DNA of 64,000 nucleotides from Imbricaverruca yamaguchii (Eukaryota > Arthropoda > Thecostraca > Neoverrucidae): positions 248,001-312,000 of the forward strand of contig JAOTOL010001641.1 of the NCBI GenBank assembly GCA_034440575.1. The letters run 5' to 3'. The translations under genes and the position numbers were made by a program. The notes below the pieces were generated by a model, which saw nothing but the letters and a program-made list of their open reading frames with translations, did no database searches and was not told where the DNA came from. Shown here piece after piece: positions 12,081 to 23,045 of the stretch (position 1 is the stretch's first letter; each line of letters opens with the position of its first letter).

Positions 12081-12424
12081 CAACCCACCACGATAACGTC
12101 GTCACACGCCGCAGCTGCTGCCAGATTCCCGGCATGTCGGGGTCGACTTGGCTGCCGCACCGCCGCCACCCGTGTCCACTCTGGAGACCTTCCAAATGCT
12201 CAGGACGCCACATCGCAACTGGTGGGGGAGGGTTTGCATCCCGCCCACTCACGGCGTTAGTTATTACCCGAGCCGTCGTAGACGTTACGCCCCGTCATAG
12301 CTAGGCAGCTGGGCTATGCGGTGTGTGTGGGGGGGGGGAATTCCAACTGCCATCATCAATCGAAGGCCACCCCTTTCACTCTGAGAGACCACTGAAGATC
12401 TGAGATCTGAGAGAAAACCTCCCT

Positions 12425-12481
12425 CTGTGTGTGTGTGTTTGTGTGTATGTGTGCGCGCGCGTGCGTGCGTGCGTGTGTGTG

Positions 12482-12525
<44 letters not shown>

Positions 12526-12620
12526 GGCTGGCTATTTGGGCTTACGGGCGCATCGACCGCGTTGGTAATACAGCGCCTGTGTGTGTGTGTGTGTATGCGT
12601 ATGCGTGTGTGTGTATTAGT
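12425..12620. repeat. (TG)n microsatellite interrupted by a hairpin-tail insertion
   Basis: TG/CG dinucleotide runs at 12425-12523 and 12578-12620 flank a ~55-bp unique segment (12524-12577). That segment contains GGGCGCATCGACCGCGTTGG and ATACAGCGCC, the same hairpin found at LINE/SINE 3' ends. TG runs on both sides suggest insertion into, or with, a TG-type tail. Confidence 0.75.
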
Positions 12621-12639
12621 TATTTATTTATTTCACAAC

Positions 12640-14490
12640 ACATGCCCTCCACGTACAGTGGCTGTTAAGGACAGTCTGGGTTTCCACAAGTATTTACAAA
12701 GAGAGGATATATTAGTGGTCAGTAGTGGGAGCAGATGCGCAACAAACATTCGTACACCAGCATGATCAAATCACTCTCTGAACTACGCACACTGTACTCG
12801 CAACACTAGCTATAAACGAGTGGTAATAGGAAAGCGATCTGCCACCCCTGGCGCCGTGCCTGCCCCGGCGTGTGTTCTTGGTGGGCGTTGTCATGGCGAC
12901 GGCGACGCTCCCCATCATCTGGTTTCACGCTCGGGAGGGGTGAGGCTAGTGACTGGCGAGGGCGGCCAAGAAAGATGCTTTGATGACGTCACAGTGATGC
13001 GGGCGCTCGACGTTGCAGCCCTGCTCGGCTGCGTGCGCGTTGCTGACGGGGGGACGTGATGGTATTTGGGCCAGGGCGATGGCTAGCAGCAGCCTGATGA
13101 CATCCGTATGCACGATAGAGCTGAAGATGGAAAACTGGTGGAGCTGAAGCTAGACGATAGGAGGTAGACGATCACCGTTGTTGAAGACACAGGAATTCCG
13201 AGCGGCACCAAGTCGTTAGTCAGACAATTTCCTTCTCAGCCGCAGTGCCGGAAAGAAAACGGGCAGTAGTTGATGCTTGATGGAAGAGAAGTCACTATGG
13301 AGAAAGCCGCTGTCGCTGCTGTACTCACTCAGTTTTTCAGGCGTCCAGTCACTGCTGTGCAAAATAGTAGAATAACCAGCAGAAAAGTCCACCGAGTCCA
13401 GTCACTTCGCACACGTATAGCGTATAAGTACACCGGTTTGGCTCAATACTTCACTTCTTCTTTTTTGCTCGTGCACTTCACTATTTCTGTTCACTCCACA
13501 CTCACACCTTGCAATTTCACACAGCTTGCATACAAAGGCAACAAAGAGGGAGGGGAAAAGGTTGGGCGAGCGGCCGAGACTCGTCTGCTCGCGGCGACGC
13601 GCTCAGACCAACTGTATGTGTGTTCGTGTGTGTATGTGTGCGTATGTCGCCGTCACTGTACGCCACACCCTCATCACACTGTCTACGGAGGTAGTCGGAG
13701 CAGTCATCACGGTTTATTGAAAATGGACTAGTCGAGTCAGGGCTCCAGTTATGAAGGTGACGTACGGCGGACAACGACCGGCCAACTCGCAGTCGTCGCC
13801 GAAACGACATAAACCATGACGACTTCAGATAACCCGCTCGCGTAACCAAGTTTGGCACCGAACGTCCAACACAGGCCATTTATACACAATATTAAGCGAG
13901 ACTGACAGTGAAACTCCGGATGACACCTCGTGGGCAGCAACGTAATTGACAGCGACCAATCACAGACGTTATGATTAAACGGAAAAGTGAGAAGGTGAAA
14001 TGAACTTCGGTCATTTCAGCACCTACGCACGCAATTGCACTTGTAACAACGATGGTCAGCGTCCACGGGCGCGGTGGCGCGACCCATCCAAGGCGCCCGA
14101 CCGCCGCTCTGGCGGGCAGCACCCATCTCAGCGGCACGCCGCTCCTGCGCACGCAACTGGGGAGAGGCCGGGCTGCACCAGCGGTGCATGATAACGGCCC
14201 ACCTGGATCGCCAGCGCGGACTGGCACCGTAACAACACCCGGCCAAGTGTTGCGCCGCGGCATGTGTTCTAACGCACAGCCGGCGTCATCTCTAAAATCA
14301 GACAGCCAGGCAGCGGCGACCCACTGCCGCTTCACTCCGGCTAGTCGGCCAACGAGGCGGCTGCCAGACCGACACCCGGCTATCATCACTGGGGTGTCTC
14401 ATCTCATGCGACGTCACAGCCCTGCCCACCGACACAATGGTGCATGGAGGTGATGTGGCCCACGATTGGTGGTTGATGCACGGGGCCAAC
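12640..14490. other. GC-rich non-coding stretch
   Basis: Contains several short ORFs without recognisable domains and a second TG-rich patch near 13615-13640. It could hold promoter sequence of the minus-strand SLC41 gene, but no signal was identified. Confidence 0.35.
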
Positions 14491-14496
14491 AACGGC

Positions 14497-15070
14497 TCGG
14501 CTCGGCTTGGCCGCCGGCCGCGCACGACCGGCCACAGTGGCAGACGCCACACCCGACCGGCTCGGCTCGGCTCGGCTCGGCCGCCGATCGCACACGACCG
14601 GCCACAGTGGCAGACGCCACGTCCGTCCGTCCGACCGGCTCGGCTCGGCTCGGCTCGGCCGCCGGCCGCGCACGACCGGCCACAGTGGCAGACGCCACGT
14701 CCGACCGGCTCTGCCCGGCTCGGCTCGGCCGCCGGCCGCGCACGACCGGCCACAGTGGCAGACGCCACGTCCGACCGGCTCGGCTCGGCTCGGCTCGGCC
14801 GCCGGCCGCGCACGACCGGCCACAGTGGCAGACGCCACACCCGACCGGCTCGGCTCGGCTCGGCTCGGCCGCCGGCCGCGCACGACCGGCCACAGTGGCA
14901 GACGCCACGTTCGACCGGCTCGGCTCGGCTCGGCTCGGCTCGGCCACCGGCCGCGCACGACCGGCCACAGTGCCAGACGCCACACCCGACCGGCTCGGCT
15001 CGGCTCGGCTCGGCCGCCGGCCGCGCACGACCGGCCACAGTGGCAGACGCCACGTCAGACCGGCTCGCGT
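14497..15070. repeat. GC-rich minisatellite with nested CGGCT pentamer
   Basis: Eight to nine units of roughly 60-75 bp. Each contains GCACGACCGGCCACAGTGGC, AGACGCCAC and a run of two to five CGGCT pentamers (the CTCGG series). Unit length differs mainly by pentamer number, so there are two nested levels of instability. Long ORFs in several frames (Ser-Arg-Ala-Glu-Pro-rich) are products of the repeat. Confidence 0.92.
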
Positions 15071-15074
15071 GACG

Positions 15075-16679
15075 CCGCCGCATGGCCGCCTCTCACAGCG
15101 TCCGGTGACGTCATACGCCGGTCACGTCTGCTTGCAGCTGGACCACGACTTGACGTTAAGACAGGCTCGCGGCTTCCGTTTAGCCTTCGTTGATGAGCCG
15201 TTCTGCGATACCAGCTCTGCGTCGGCGGCCCGGGCCGCCTCCCGCTCTATGGACAAGCGACTGGTGTCAGGCACTTCCACTCTGTGCACAAGTCATTCAT
15301 TATCAGTCGATAATATACGCATGATAATATAATACAAAGTGGTGTGCATTATATATATAATATATGATATAACATAATTAATTTATATATAAACCACATC
15401 CATAGGGCTACCAGTTAAATGTGGAAGCTACGGGTACAGTAAATAAACAATAAAACCACGCACCATCTTTCGACTTTTAAGTACTGATATAACATCTCAG
15501 AGTCCGCTTCCTTCACGTCTCCACTCAGTAGTAATTAAGCTCAGACGACTTCCTTCTTAACATATTCTTGATCACAGGTCTCGTCCCACAAATTGTGGAA
15601 AATTTCAACGGGAAGGATGGAATAAAAACCACCATCACACGGAGACCGCGTAACGCCACAAGTAGGCATTGCATTTATTAGTTGATCATTGCTTTGAATT
15701 GCCGTTGGTGGCAGATGTGCATCGTCCAACGTCCCTGTTACTCGTCTGCGAATTGTTAGCGAGACACACCTACCACAGTACCTTAGCCAGTGAACGGCAT
15801 GACACCAAGCGAAACTAGACGGTGGTCATGTCTATAATCTGTATGGCTGTCCTTCGCCTGAAGGCTGCCCTTGGCTAAAGAAAGCGTGCAAATCCCAATC
15901 TACATATACACTGGCCAAAAGCGGAGCCCGACCGTTTCAAATTTTGGGGCCGTTGTATGACTATATTTAGAAAGCAGTTGTCAGTTTCGGTTCAGTCGCA
16001 GCGTGGACCGGACAGACGAGAATAAGTTGAAAACTGAACCAGTAGTCCTATGGTGTACGCTACATCAAGAAAACTTTTGAAATATATTCAAGTCTGCCGC
16101 ATATCTTCGTGTACATACAACGCATTGCATATACTACTGGGACATACTACATACAACGCATTGCAAGGTACAATTGCTTATTGTGGACAAGACACGAAAT
16201 CTCTCGCCAAGCCAGGGGATCCAGGTCCTTATTTTTGGGACATATTGCCAGATCGAATAGGGAAAATTAGCATTAGCACCATTCCAAACCAGGCGGCTCG
16301 GACCCACGACCCACGACCCATCCGGGATATCCAGCTGCGATTGTGAACATGGACACGGCATCACGTCTTTTTTATATATGTCGATAGATATAATATTAAA
16401 CTTGAAAGCAATGCGTACGCGCATCCAACCTGTTCCACAGTGGCGAAACTCATGCATATAACCCAGCATGCAAGGTGTATGCGACTCAAATATTAATGTT
16501 GATGGGACCTTTTGCAGCGCAAGAACCAACAAATCTTCCTCATTACGCGCTGCACCCACCGTAGAGCTGGCGCTCGGTACTACTCCCACCGCTGAGCAGT
16601 CACCCAATACTGTACCGACGGTTGAGGTGCCACGGGTGCTATTCCCACCATTGTGGGAGCTGCCGCCTGGTGCTGCACC
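15075..16679. other. Mostly non-coding, with one unrecognised minus-strand ORF
   Basis: A minus-strand reading frame ends at 15541 (…CDGGFYSILPVEIFHNLWDE, YVKKEVV, stop) and is open for at least 62 codons. It looks like ordinary coding composition but matches nothing I know. It might be a 3'-terminal exon; whether it belongs to STK11 is unsupported. The rest is AT-rich at 15340-15470 and otherwise featureless. Confidence 0.3.
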
Positions 16680-16831
16680 CACCGTTGAGCTGCCACGCAG
16701 TACAGTACTCACGGTTGACGTGCCACGGGCGCTATTCCCACCATTGAGCTGCCGCCCGGTGCTGTACCCACCATTGAGCTGCCGCCCGGTGCTGTACCCA
16801 CCGTGGAGCTGCCGCCCGGTGCTGTACCCAC
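16680..16831 (-). repeat. 30-bp minisatellite copying the STK11 exon-8 donor junction
   Basis: Perfect 30-bp units (minus strand: GGTGGGTACAGCACCGGGCG, then GCAGCTCAAT) follow the exon at 16832-17001, with looser relatives out to about 16560. Each unit contains CTCAATG|GTGGGTAC, the same donor-like sequence as the exon end. Units are multiples of three, so use of successive donors (16832, 16802, 16772, 16742) would lengthen the protein in frame by 10 residues each (Gly-Gly-Tyr-Ser-Thr-Gly-Arg-Gln-Leu-Asn/His). Confidence 0.85.
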
Positions 16832-17001
16832 CATTGAGCTGCCGCTCGGTGATGTACTCTTCGCTGCTGGCGTCGTCGTCGCCGTCGCCGTAGTGCAGAT
16901 TGCGGATGTAGGGCAGCACGGTGAGCGAATGTCTGTGACTGCGCTCTCGCGGCGGCACGGGTACACACTCGGAAGTCGGCGGCTGCTTCTTACGGAACCA
17001 C
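16832..17001 (-). CDS. STK11: STK11/LKB1 serine-threonine kinase, exon 8 equivalent (post-kinase region)
   Basis: The exon encodes WFRKKQPPTSECVPVPPRER, then LTVLPYIRNLHYGDGDDDAS and EEYITERQLNG. These correspond to the region after the LKB1 kinase domain (WFRKKHPP…, V-P-Y-L-E-D-L-H, acidic stretch, D-D-I-I-Y-T in vertebrates). The acceptor is GCTGTCAG|GTGGTTCC at 17002-17003. The first G completes the Glu codon left by the exon ending at 47358, giving HEWFRKK, so phase is consistent across an intron of about 30 kb. The 3' boundary is uncertain because the donor sequence is repeated every 30 bp. The human counterpart is 188 bp from memory; 170 bp is the shortest reading here. The final C-terminal exon was not found. 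Confidence 0.87.
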
Positions 17002-17101
17002 CTGACAGCCACACACGGTCATCAGTGGTGCACCAGAATCACCACATAATGGCCACACCGGTCACCAGTGGTGTACCGGACTGACCACCTGACGGCCACA
17101 T
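17002..17101 (-). repeat. ~44-bp tandem repeat copying the STK11 exon-8 acceptor junction
   Basis: Three units upstream of the exon on the minus strand: TGTGGCCGTCAGGTGGTCAG (from 17100), TGTGGCCATTATGTGGTGA (from 17056) and TGTGGCTGTCAGGTGGTTCC (the real acceptor). Each is followed by GGTRCACCACTGRTGACCG. A decoy acceptor GTCAG|GTGG lies 88 bp upstream of the true one. Confidence 0.75.
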
Positions 17102-18977
17102 ATAAATCCAGTGTCAACATGTACAGAACACACGAAGAAAGTCCTGAGGTGGGCATCAGGGTTATTTAACATCTCAAGTCCTAATCGATGGTATCTGGTT
17201 GACTGGTTGCGAGTGATTAAGCTCCATTCTCTCGTCCAGATGCCAAGAAAGGACACATCCAACGAGCTCCCATGCATATTTGGGCGCATCCCTGATAAAA
17301 AGTACATATAAAACGTATTGAGACCGTACAGATGTGTTGAGACGTAACCAAACTTGATGACGATGAATTATTTTGGAGACGATTCAGTAATGAAACATGC
17401 GAAGTTCGCGGTTCAACTCATGAATCGATTGAAATGAGTAGATTCATTGCTAATGCACGAGTATGGTTAATATCATCATTCATTGATGTATTACAGGTTA
17501 ATATTTGATGCAGACATCAAATAAAGATAATATCTTATTATATACCCATATAATGTTTCTAGTTGTATGAATATGGTCAATGTCTTCATTTTGATGATTA
17601 GGTATCCATTCAAGTTAGGTGTCTATTCTTAAGCAAATCCTGGATCTGCCCTTGATAAATGCAAATAGACATATGGGTGATATTTGCAATAATCAATGTC
17701 ACGGCCAGGATTCGCTGATGGAAGGTGGGATGGGGGAGGGGTGGCGGCAATATATTATTTTGTTCCGTCCTCAAACATAAAGAAACTCCTCGAATTACTG
17801 CCGCAACCTATTGTGGGCATCAAAGAGCTAACTTATAAAATACTTCAGCAGACCAATCACTTCCCAGCTGACGGGGGTCATCAGCTTAACCCGCGCACGT
17901 CCGGGGCAGATATCTGCCCCCTCCGGTTTTTCCTCATTTGCCGCCAAACTAATCGGGTTAGCAAGGCCAAACCTCGCACAGCTGTTCATTGGTCTTTTCC
18001 GCATATCCTCATACATTTTAACCCTGTGTTATCTCAGGTCGGGTCACCAGGTCAGGTGAAGTGACCCAACTATACTCTGAGTTCTAGGTGGCATAACTTC
18101 CACAATAATTGGGCGATTGATTTCAAGCTTATAACACGTCATGATCTTATCAGGGACCGTAACATGCATATCTGTTTTTTTTTCGTAGCATTGACCTTAG
18201 GACAGGTCGCGGCCATGACTTCCCCATTATAGGGCTATGGTAAAATATACAAATGTTTCCTGGTTACATATTTGCGCTCCGAATGATCTCACAACGGTTG
18301 TGGCATGTAGATGAAGCTATGCTCAATGTTACCGCTGACATTTTTGCTCGGTGACCTTACCAAGGTTTCTGAGGTCACTTGAGATCACTACACATTTCTG
18401 CGCATTATATCGCACTGCATTGAGCTAGAATATTGAAATTACCGTCATTGTGCTTGCATCGCCAAGACGTGTCGATTGATACATTATATTACCTCCCTAG
18501 GCGACTTCATGACCTTGAACTGAGTTTCGGTTGACCTGACCTTAAATTACATCGCCTATTGTCGGTAGCGCACTTCAAGGACTGTCGAATAGCGTTCGCC
18601 GTTTGTTTCTATATGTTACAGGCCCTGAGATATGCGCCAATATCTGAGTTCCACCTGATCTGGTCGAATTTGACATATGATGACCCAGTGACTGAATCAT
18701 GAGTGAATATCCGGCCGTGCGAGTGTTAAAGGCCATATAGGCTTTGATACGATCCCAGTGGTCATTTAATCTTCCCGAGGGCCCTTCGATCATGCAGGTT
18801 GAGTATCCTTGATTCCTCACATGAGGCCCCCTCGGCCTTGCTCGGGAACCTTATGAACCTGCAGTCAGTGGATCCAGATTAAGCAGGCACACTCTCCACC
18901 ACACTCGCTTCGACTATGCCCGTAACAATAATTAGGTAGCTAGGTACACACCACTCAGCCGAGAAAGCACTTAGTAA
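17102..18977. other. STK11 intron sequence, no recognised feature
   Basis: AT-rich sequence inside the long STK11 intron. Short ORFs such as 17696-18064 (+) show no recognisable domain. Confidence 0.4.
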
Positions 18978-19310
18978 TAAGTAAAAAATATTTAATCCGA
19001 GTTATTGCTGGGATGGCTTTATGAACCGGGGTCCTATTGCTAAGCAGAGAGTGTTGCGTGAGCCCTGGCACCACCACCCGATCCATGAATTCCAGATCTA
19101 CGGCAGAATTTTTACCGAAAGTTTAGCGTGCCGTCAATGCACCGACACGGCCGCCAGGAAGCTCGTCCCCGGCCTTATTGAGCCAGCTGTCAACTGACCC
19201 TCCCAGCTGGGGGCCAAATGCGAGCGCGCGAAGCGACTCTATCGCTGTGTCGCCAAGACAGTGAAGACCAGAGCAGGCCAGCGTACTAACCAACTGGGCT
19301 ACCGGGGGCG
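18978..19310 (-). mobile_element. tRNA-derived SINE, family S3, minus copy
   Basis: The head at 19310 reads GCCCCCGGTAGCCCAGTTGG TTAGTACGCTGG on the minus strand, a tRNA-like A box. The shared body includes ATCGGGTGGTGG, CACGCAACA and GCTTAGCAATAGGACCCCGG TTCATAAAGCC. It ends in an AT-rich ATAAATATTTTTTACTT. The same family occurs at 60832-61168 (+). Confidence 0.78.
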
Positions 19311-19436
19311 CATAATCTAAGTTGCACTATATTACAAAATACACGGTACCTTCTAGATATGAGGTACACACCACATATGGCAAAAACAATTCCAACAAAA
19401 AGATGCACTGTAGCTGGGTGGTGCACAACTGTAAAG

Positions 19437-21357
19437 ACATAAAGACATAAAGATCTAAAAGATTAGTGCAACTATGAGCCACAAGGGCCCTTCTTGGTTG
19501 CACTCTGTACACTGAAGCAGTTGCCCACCAAATCTGTCAATCAGCCCTCCCTGTAATACTGAAAAGCAAGCCCTCTATTCTTATGATGATTGTCTATGCT
19601 GTTTTTAAAGATGTTCAATGTGCTGCTACAGACGATGTTTTTTGGCAGCTGGTTCCAGTGTTCCACTACCCTGTTGGTGAAGAAAGTTTGCCTTAACCTT
19701 GTTCTGCTGTGGTTAACTTTAATTTTGAATTTATGACCTCTAATTGCATCATTTCTGTTAAATTCAAACATTTCCCCAAGGTATCCCCTCTCCAGACCAT
19801 TGACAAATTTAAAGACCTCGATGAGATCTCCTCTCAGCCTTCTATATCTAAGTGAAAACACATTCAATTTCTTCAATCTTTCCTCATATGCCAGGTTGCT
19901 TATGCCATTCACCATTTTTGTAGCCCTCTTTTGTACTCTCTCTAAAAGCCAACAATCTTTTTCATAGCTAGGAGACCAAGCTTGGATGCAGTATTCCAAA
20001 TGTGGCCTGACGTATGCACAGTAAAGATTCCTGATCACTTCCTCACTTCTGTATGATACATTCCTATTTATTGCCCCGAGCATTCTCAGTGCCTTCTTCC
20101 TGGCTTCCTTGGTCTGTTCTGATGCCCACAGTTTTGTGTTTAGAATAACACCTAAATCCTTCTCCTGTTGAGTCACTGATAGCACTTGGCCACCCATCAA
20201 GTATGGAGCCTTCATATGCTGCTTACCTACATGCATGATTTTGCACTTATCAAAGTTAAATTTCATTTGCCATTCTTCGGACCACTTCACAAGTTCGTCT
20301 AAGTCTTTTTGCAGCGAGATATGCTCATCCTGACCTGTTATTGCCCTAAAGACCTTCAAATCATCCGCAAATTTCAAAACTTTAATGCTTAGGCCACTTT
20401 CAATGTTATTTACAAATATAATGAACAGTAATCGCCCTAGTACTGACCCCTGGGGGACTCCACTAAGAACATTTTGCCATGATGACTTTGTACCATTTAG
20501 CATCACTCTTTGCTGTCTATCTGAAAGCCACACTCTATCCATTTTAAGATGCTACCTGCAATACCATGGGACTGAAGCTGTATCATTAACCGTCTATGGG
20601 GTACCTTGTCGAAGGCCTTACTAAAGTCAAGATATGCTACATCAACCTGATTTCCCTGATCAAATTGTTCTGTGGCGAAGTTCAAAATGTCCAAGAGGTT
20701 TGTGAGACACGATCGTCCTTTTCTAAACCCATGTTGAGTATCTTGAATCAATCTGCTACCTTCCAGATAACTAACTATTCTATCCTTGATAATTGATTCA
20801 AGTACCTTGCAGTCTAGGGATGTGAGACTTATTGGCCTATAGTTTTCAACTTTCCCTCTTTCTCCTTTCTTGAAAATAGGAACTACATTTGCCCTTTTCC
20901 AATCGGTTGGAATTTCATTATGTGAAACTGATCTACAAATATTATACTAAGTGGAAATGCCAGTTCCTTTTCAGTTTCCCGCAACACCCTAGCATAAATT
21001 TCATCAGGTCCTGCTGCCTTATTTGGCTTTATTTTCCTGATATGATTGTAAACAACATCACTATCAATGAAATCAACATCATTTGTCAGATCCCATGTCA
21101 CTGAACTATGGTGTACGGTCGGCAGATTGGTCACATCTTCCAATGTAAACACTGATTTGAACTGCTTGCTCAGCTCCTCAACCATCTCACTATCCTCACC
21201 CAATGTAGTCCCGTTTACTTCCAGTGGACTGACTGTGCTAGAAACTTTACTCAGCTTGTAGAAACTAAAGAACTTTTTACTGTCCCCATTACAGTTTCTA
21301 GCTAAATCCAGTTCTTTTGCTCGCTTTGCTGCTCTGGTTTTTTTGCTTCACAGTGTC
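19437..21357 (-). mobile_element. CR1-like LINE (family A), copy A2, reverse-transcriptase part
   Basis: 3' end near 19437 with an ATGTCTTTATGTC-type tail, then most of ORF2's reverse transcriptase up to about 21357, where the element breaks into an inverted segment. It lies in the long STK11 intron, in the same orientation as the gene. Confidence 0.9.
19541..21356 (-). pseudogene. CR1-like ORF2 reverse transcriptase (N-terminal endonuclease missing)
   Basis: Minus-strand frames in order: linker (SKVSSTVSPLEVNGTT near 21240), IRKIKPNKAAGPDEIYARVL (20883-21203), DTQHGFRKGRSCLTNLLDIL and DVAYLDFSKAFDKVPHRRL (20503-20751), then a 333-codon open frame (19541-20542). The last begins in VWLSDRQQRVMLNG and includes SGVPQGSVLGRLLF and the catalytic KFADDLKVF. 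FADD is intact. Two frame breaks (near 20520 and 20880) and the missing endonuclease make it non-functional. Family: CR1/Jockey-group reverse transcriptase, without RNase H. Confidence 0.9.
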
Positions 21358-21973
21358 TCTTTCTGTAGTAGGAGATATTACAAGTGTGTAGATTTGATAA
21401 GTACATTAGACAACATTCATACTATCCTAACATACTTTATTTATTTTTTGGTGTGCATAGTGTGTTTGGTGTTGAAGTTTAAGATAGTTTAATTAGTAGT
21501 AAGTTGAGGGTATTCATAAGTGCTGTGTGACTGTTCATTTTTCTGTCTAGCCATAAGTGATATCAAAAGGGATATTTATATAGTTGTCTACTTGGGTGGA
21601 AGACAATTAGAATAGACATCTTGTTTAGTTATTTAATTTTTTTTTTAAATAAAAAAAAAAAAACAATTGTTTAATTGTTTCTGCTTTTCTTGAGGCACTC
21701 AGATATTTAACTGACAGTATAGGAGGTAGCGATTTATAGTGAATGATAGTTAGCTTTTTTGTCGGTTGTTTAGCAAGTTAACTTGAATCTAAATCTAGGC
21801 ATAAGCTGCAGTGTTTAGGATGGTTTCGACCATGATGCAGGCACTAGAGGAAGAAATTAGGACCCTTAAGGCAGAGGTTTCCAACCTCAAGGCTGCCCTT
21901 GTTGCACAGGGTAGGCAAGATAAAGCAACAAGGGGTCACTCCGTAGCAGGGACATCATATGCCCAGGTGGTGT
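21358..21973 (+). repeat. Inverted-repeat arm 1: CR1 5'UTR and ORF1 start, plus orientation
   Basis: Begins TTTCTGTAGTAGGAGATATT and runs through a 5'UTR (with an A/T homopolymer patch at 21640-21663) into the ORF1 start at 21811 (MFRMVSTMMQALEEEIRTL). It stops matching at …SYAQVV near 21973. It is the near-identical inverse of 22878-23475. Confidence 0.88.
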
Positions 21974-22088
21974 CCCCTGGAGTTGCTGCTGTCCCTATTT
22001 GCAGACTTTGAGGTTCTATTGCCTGGGCTGACACTATTGGAATATTCCTGAGTTGGCAATGCAATTTCATCCCTCCCCACCCCATTTC

Positions 22089-23045
22089 CTAGTTTCCCTG
22101 AAGGACATGCTCGTATACTTTGCCTAACACATGGACCCCCTTCTCAGAAAAGTGCAGGCCATCACTCTGATAGAGGTCCCACGATGGATAAAACCTGCTC
22201 CACTCGTCTACAAATGTAAAACCTATCTCATGGCAGAGCTTTCCTACCCTGGCGTTAGCTGCCAGTGCCCTAGAGCTCCACTCAGGGGAGGCTCTAGCCC
22301 TAGGCAAAATTGCTGTTACAATGACTCTATTGGTACCCTTCAGGGTGGCCAGAAGGGCCCTGTACTCCCGCAGAAGCTCCTCACTCCTAGTCTGACCTAT
22401 GTTATTTACCCCTACATGCACTATGACTGTGTTAAACTGGTGATCACTGGTGACCTGTGCCACCGCAGGTACCAGGTCCTTCACCTTGGCACCAGGCCTG
22501 GTGATGCACCTCCTGTCCCTCCTACCTTTACAAAATGCCCGCTCTAAATGTCGCACACGAGAGTCTCCTATGACCAGCACTGACTCCTTACTACTGCTAT
22601 CCTGGGGGCAGTCCTCCAATACCTGGAACATATTTGTTGTTACTATGCCTGCCCGCTGGGCCGGTCGGCTAGACTTCCTCCCGCTCCTACCACCTGCCAC
22701 CTGCCACTCACTGACCCTTTCCTTAGGTTCGCGTCTCCAAATCCTCCACCCCCTGGCCTCATGCCACTTCCCCTCATGTGACCTACCACAACTACCCCTC
22801 CTCTGTTCACTATTAACACTCCCCTCTTGAGAGATCCCAGCCACCTCCACAGTAGGGGAAGCCTCAGCTACCTGGTGGCCTGCGACCACCTGGGCATATG
22901 ATGTCCCTGCTACGGAGTGACCCCTTGTTGCTTTATCTTGCCTACACTGTGCAACAAGTGCAGCCTTGAGCTTGGAAACCTCTGCATTAAGGGTCCTAAT
23001 TTCTTCCTCTAGTGCCTGCATCCTGGTCGAAACCATCCTAAACAC
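22089..23045 (-). CDS. CR1-like LINE ORF1 with SGNH/GDSL esterase domain
   Basis: Intact 318-codon ORF. An N-terminal coiled-coil-like segment (MQALEEEIRTLNAEVSKLKA, residues ~8-30) is followed by a Ser/Arg/Gly-rich linker and, from about residue 155, an SGNH hydrolase-type domain. The blocks are VLVIGDSRVRHLE (nucleophile Ser near residue 162), VHVGVNNIG (block III Asn) and DGLHFSEKG (block V Asp and His), so the catalytic tetrad looks complete. Such esterase-like ORF1 proteins are known in CR1-clade LINEs and are thought to act in RNP or membrane association. The start is the first ATG after the 5'UTR, which is also present in the inverted arm. It is the least decayed coding sequence among the family A remains. 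Confidence 0.9.
   Translation of the reverse strand: MFRMVSTRMQALEEEIRTLNAEVSKLKAALVAQCRQDKATRGHSVAGTSYAQVVAGHQVAEASPTVEVAGISQEGSVNSEQRRGSCGRSHEGKWHEARGWRIWRREPKERVSEWQVAGGRSGRKSSRPAQRAGIVTTNMFQVLEDCPQDSSSKESVLVIGDSRVRHLERAFCKGRRDRRCITRPGAKVKDLVPAVAQVTSDHQFNTVIVHVGVNNIGQTRSEELLREYRALLATLKGTNRVIVTAILPRARASPEWSSRALAANARVGKLCHEIGFTFVDEWSRFYPSWDLYQSDGLHFSEKGVHVLGKVYEHVLQGN

Noticed and set aside
12427..12765. Cys/Val-rich ORFs.
   Set aside because: These are translations of a (TG)n microsatellite and the hairpin-tail insertion in it.
14298..15332. Long Ser-Arg-Ala-Glu-Pro-rich ORFs up to 288 codons.
   Set aside because: They are present on both strands and in several frames because of the GC-rich repeat, and carry no domain.
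15541..15768. The last exon of STK11.
   Set aside because: It is on the right strand and side of exon 8, but shows no likeness to the basic, Cys-containing LKB1 C-terminus, so the link is unsupported.
16134..17012. A single 292-codon minus-strand ORF.
   Set aside because: Only its beginning (16832-17001) is STK11 exon 8. The rest runs through the donor repeat and intron by chance and no longer resembles LKB1.
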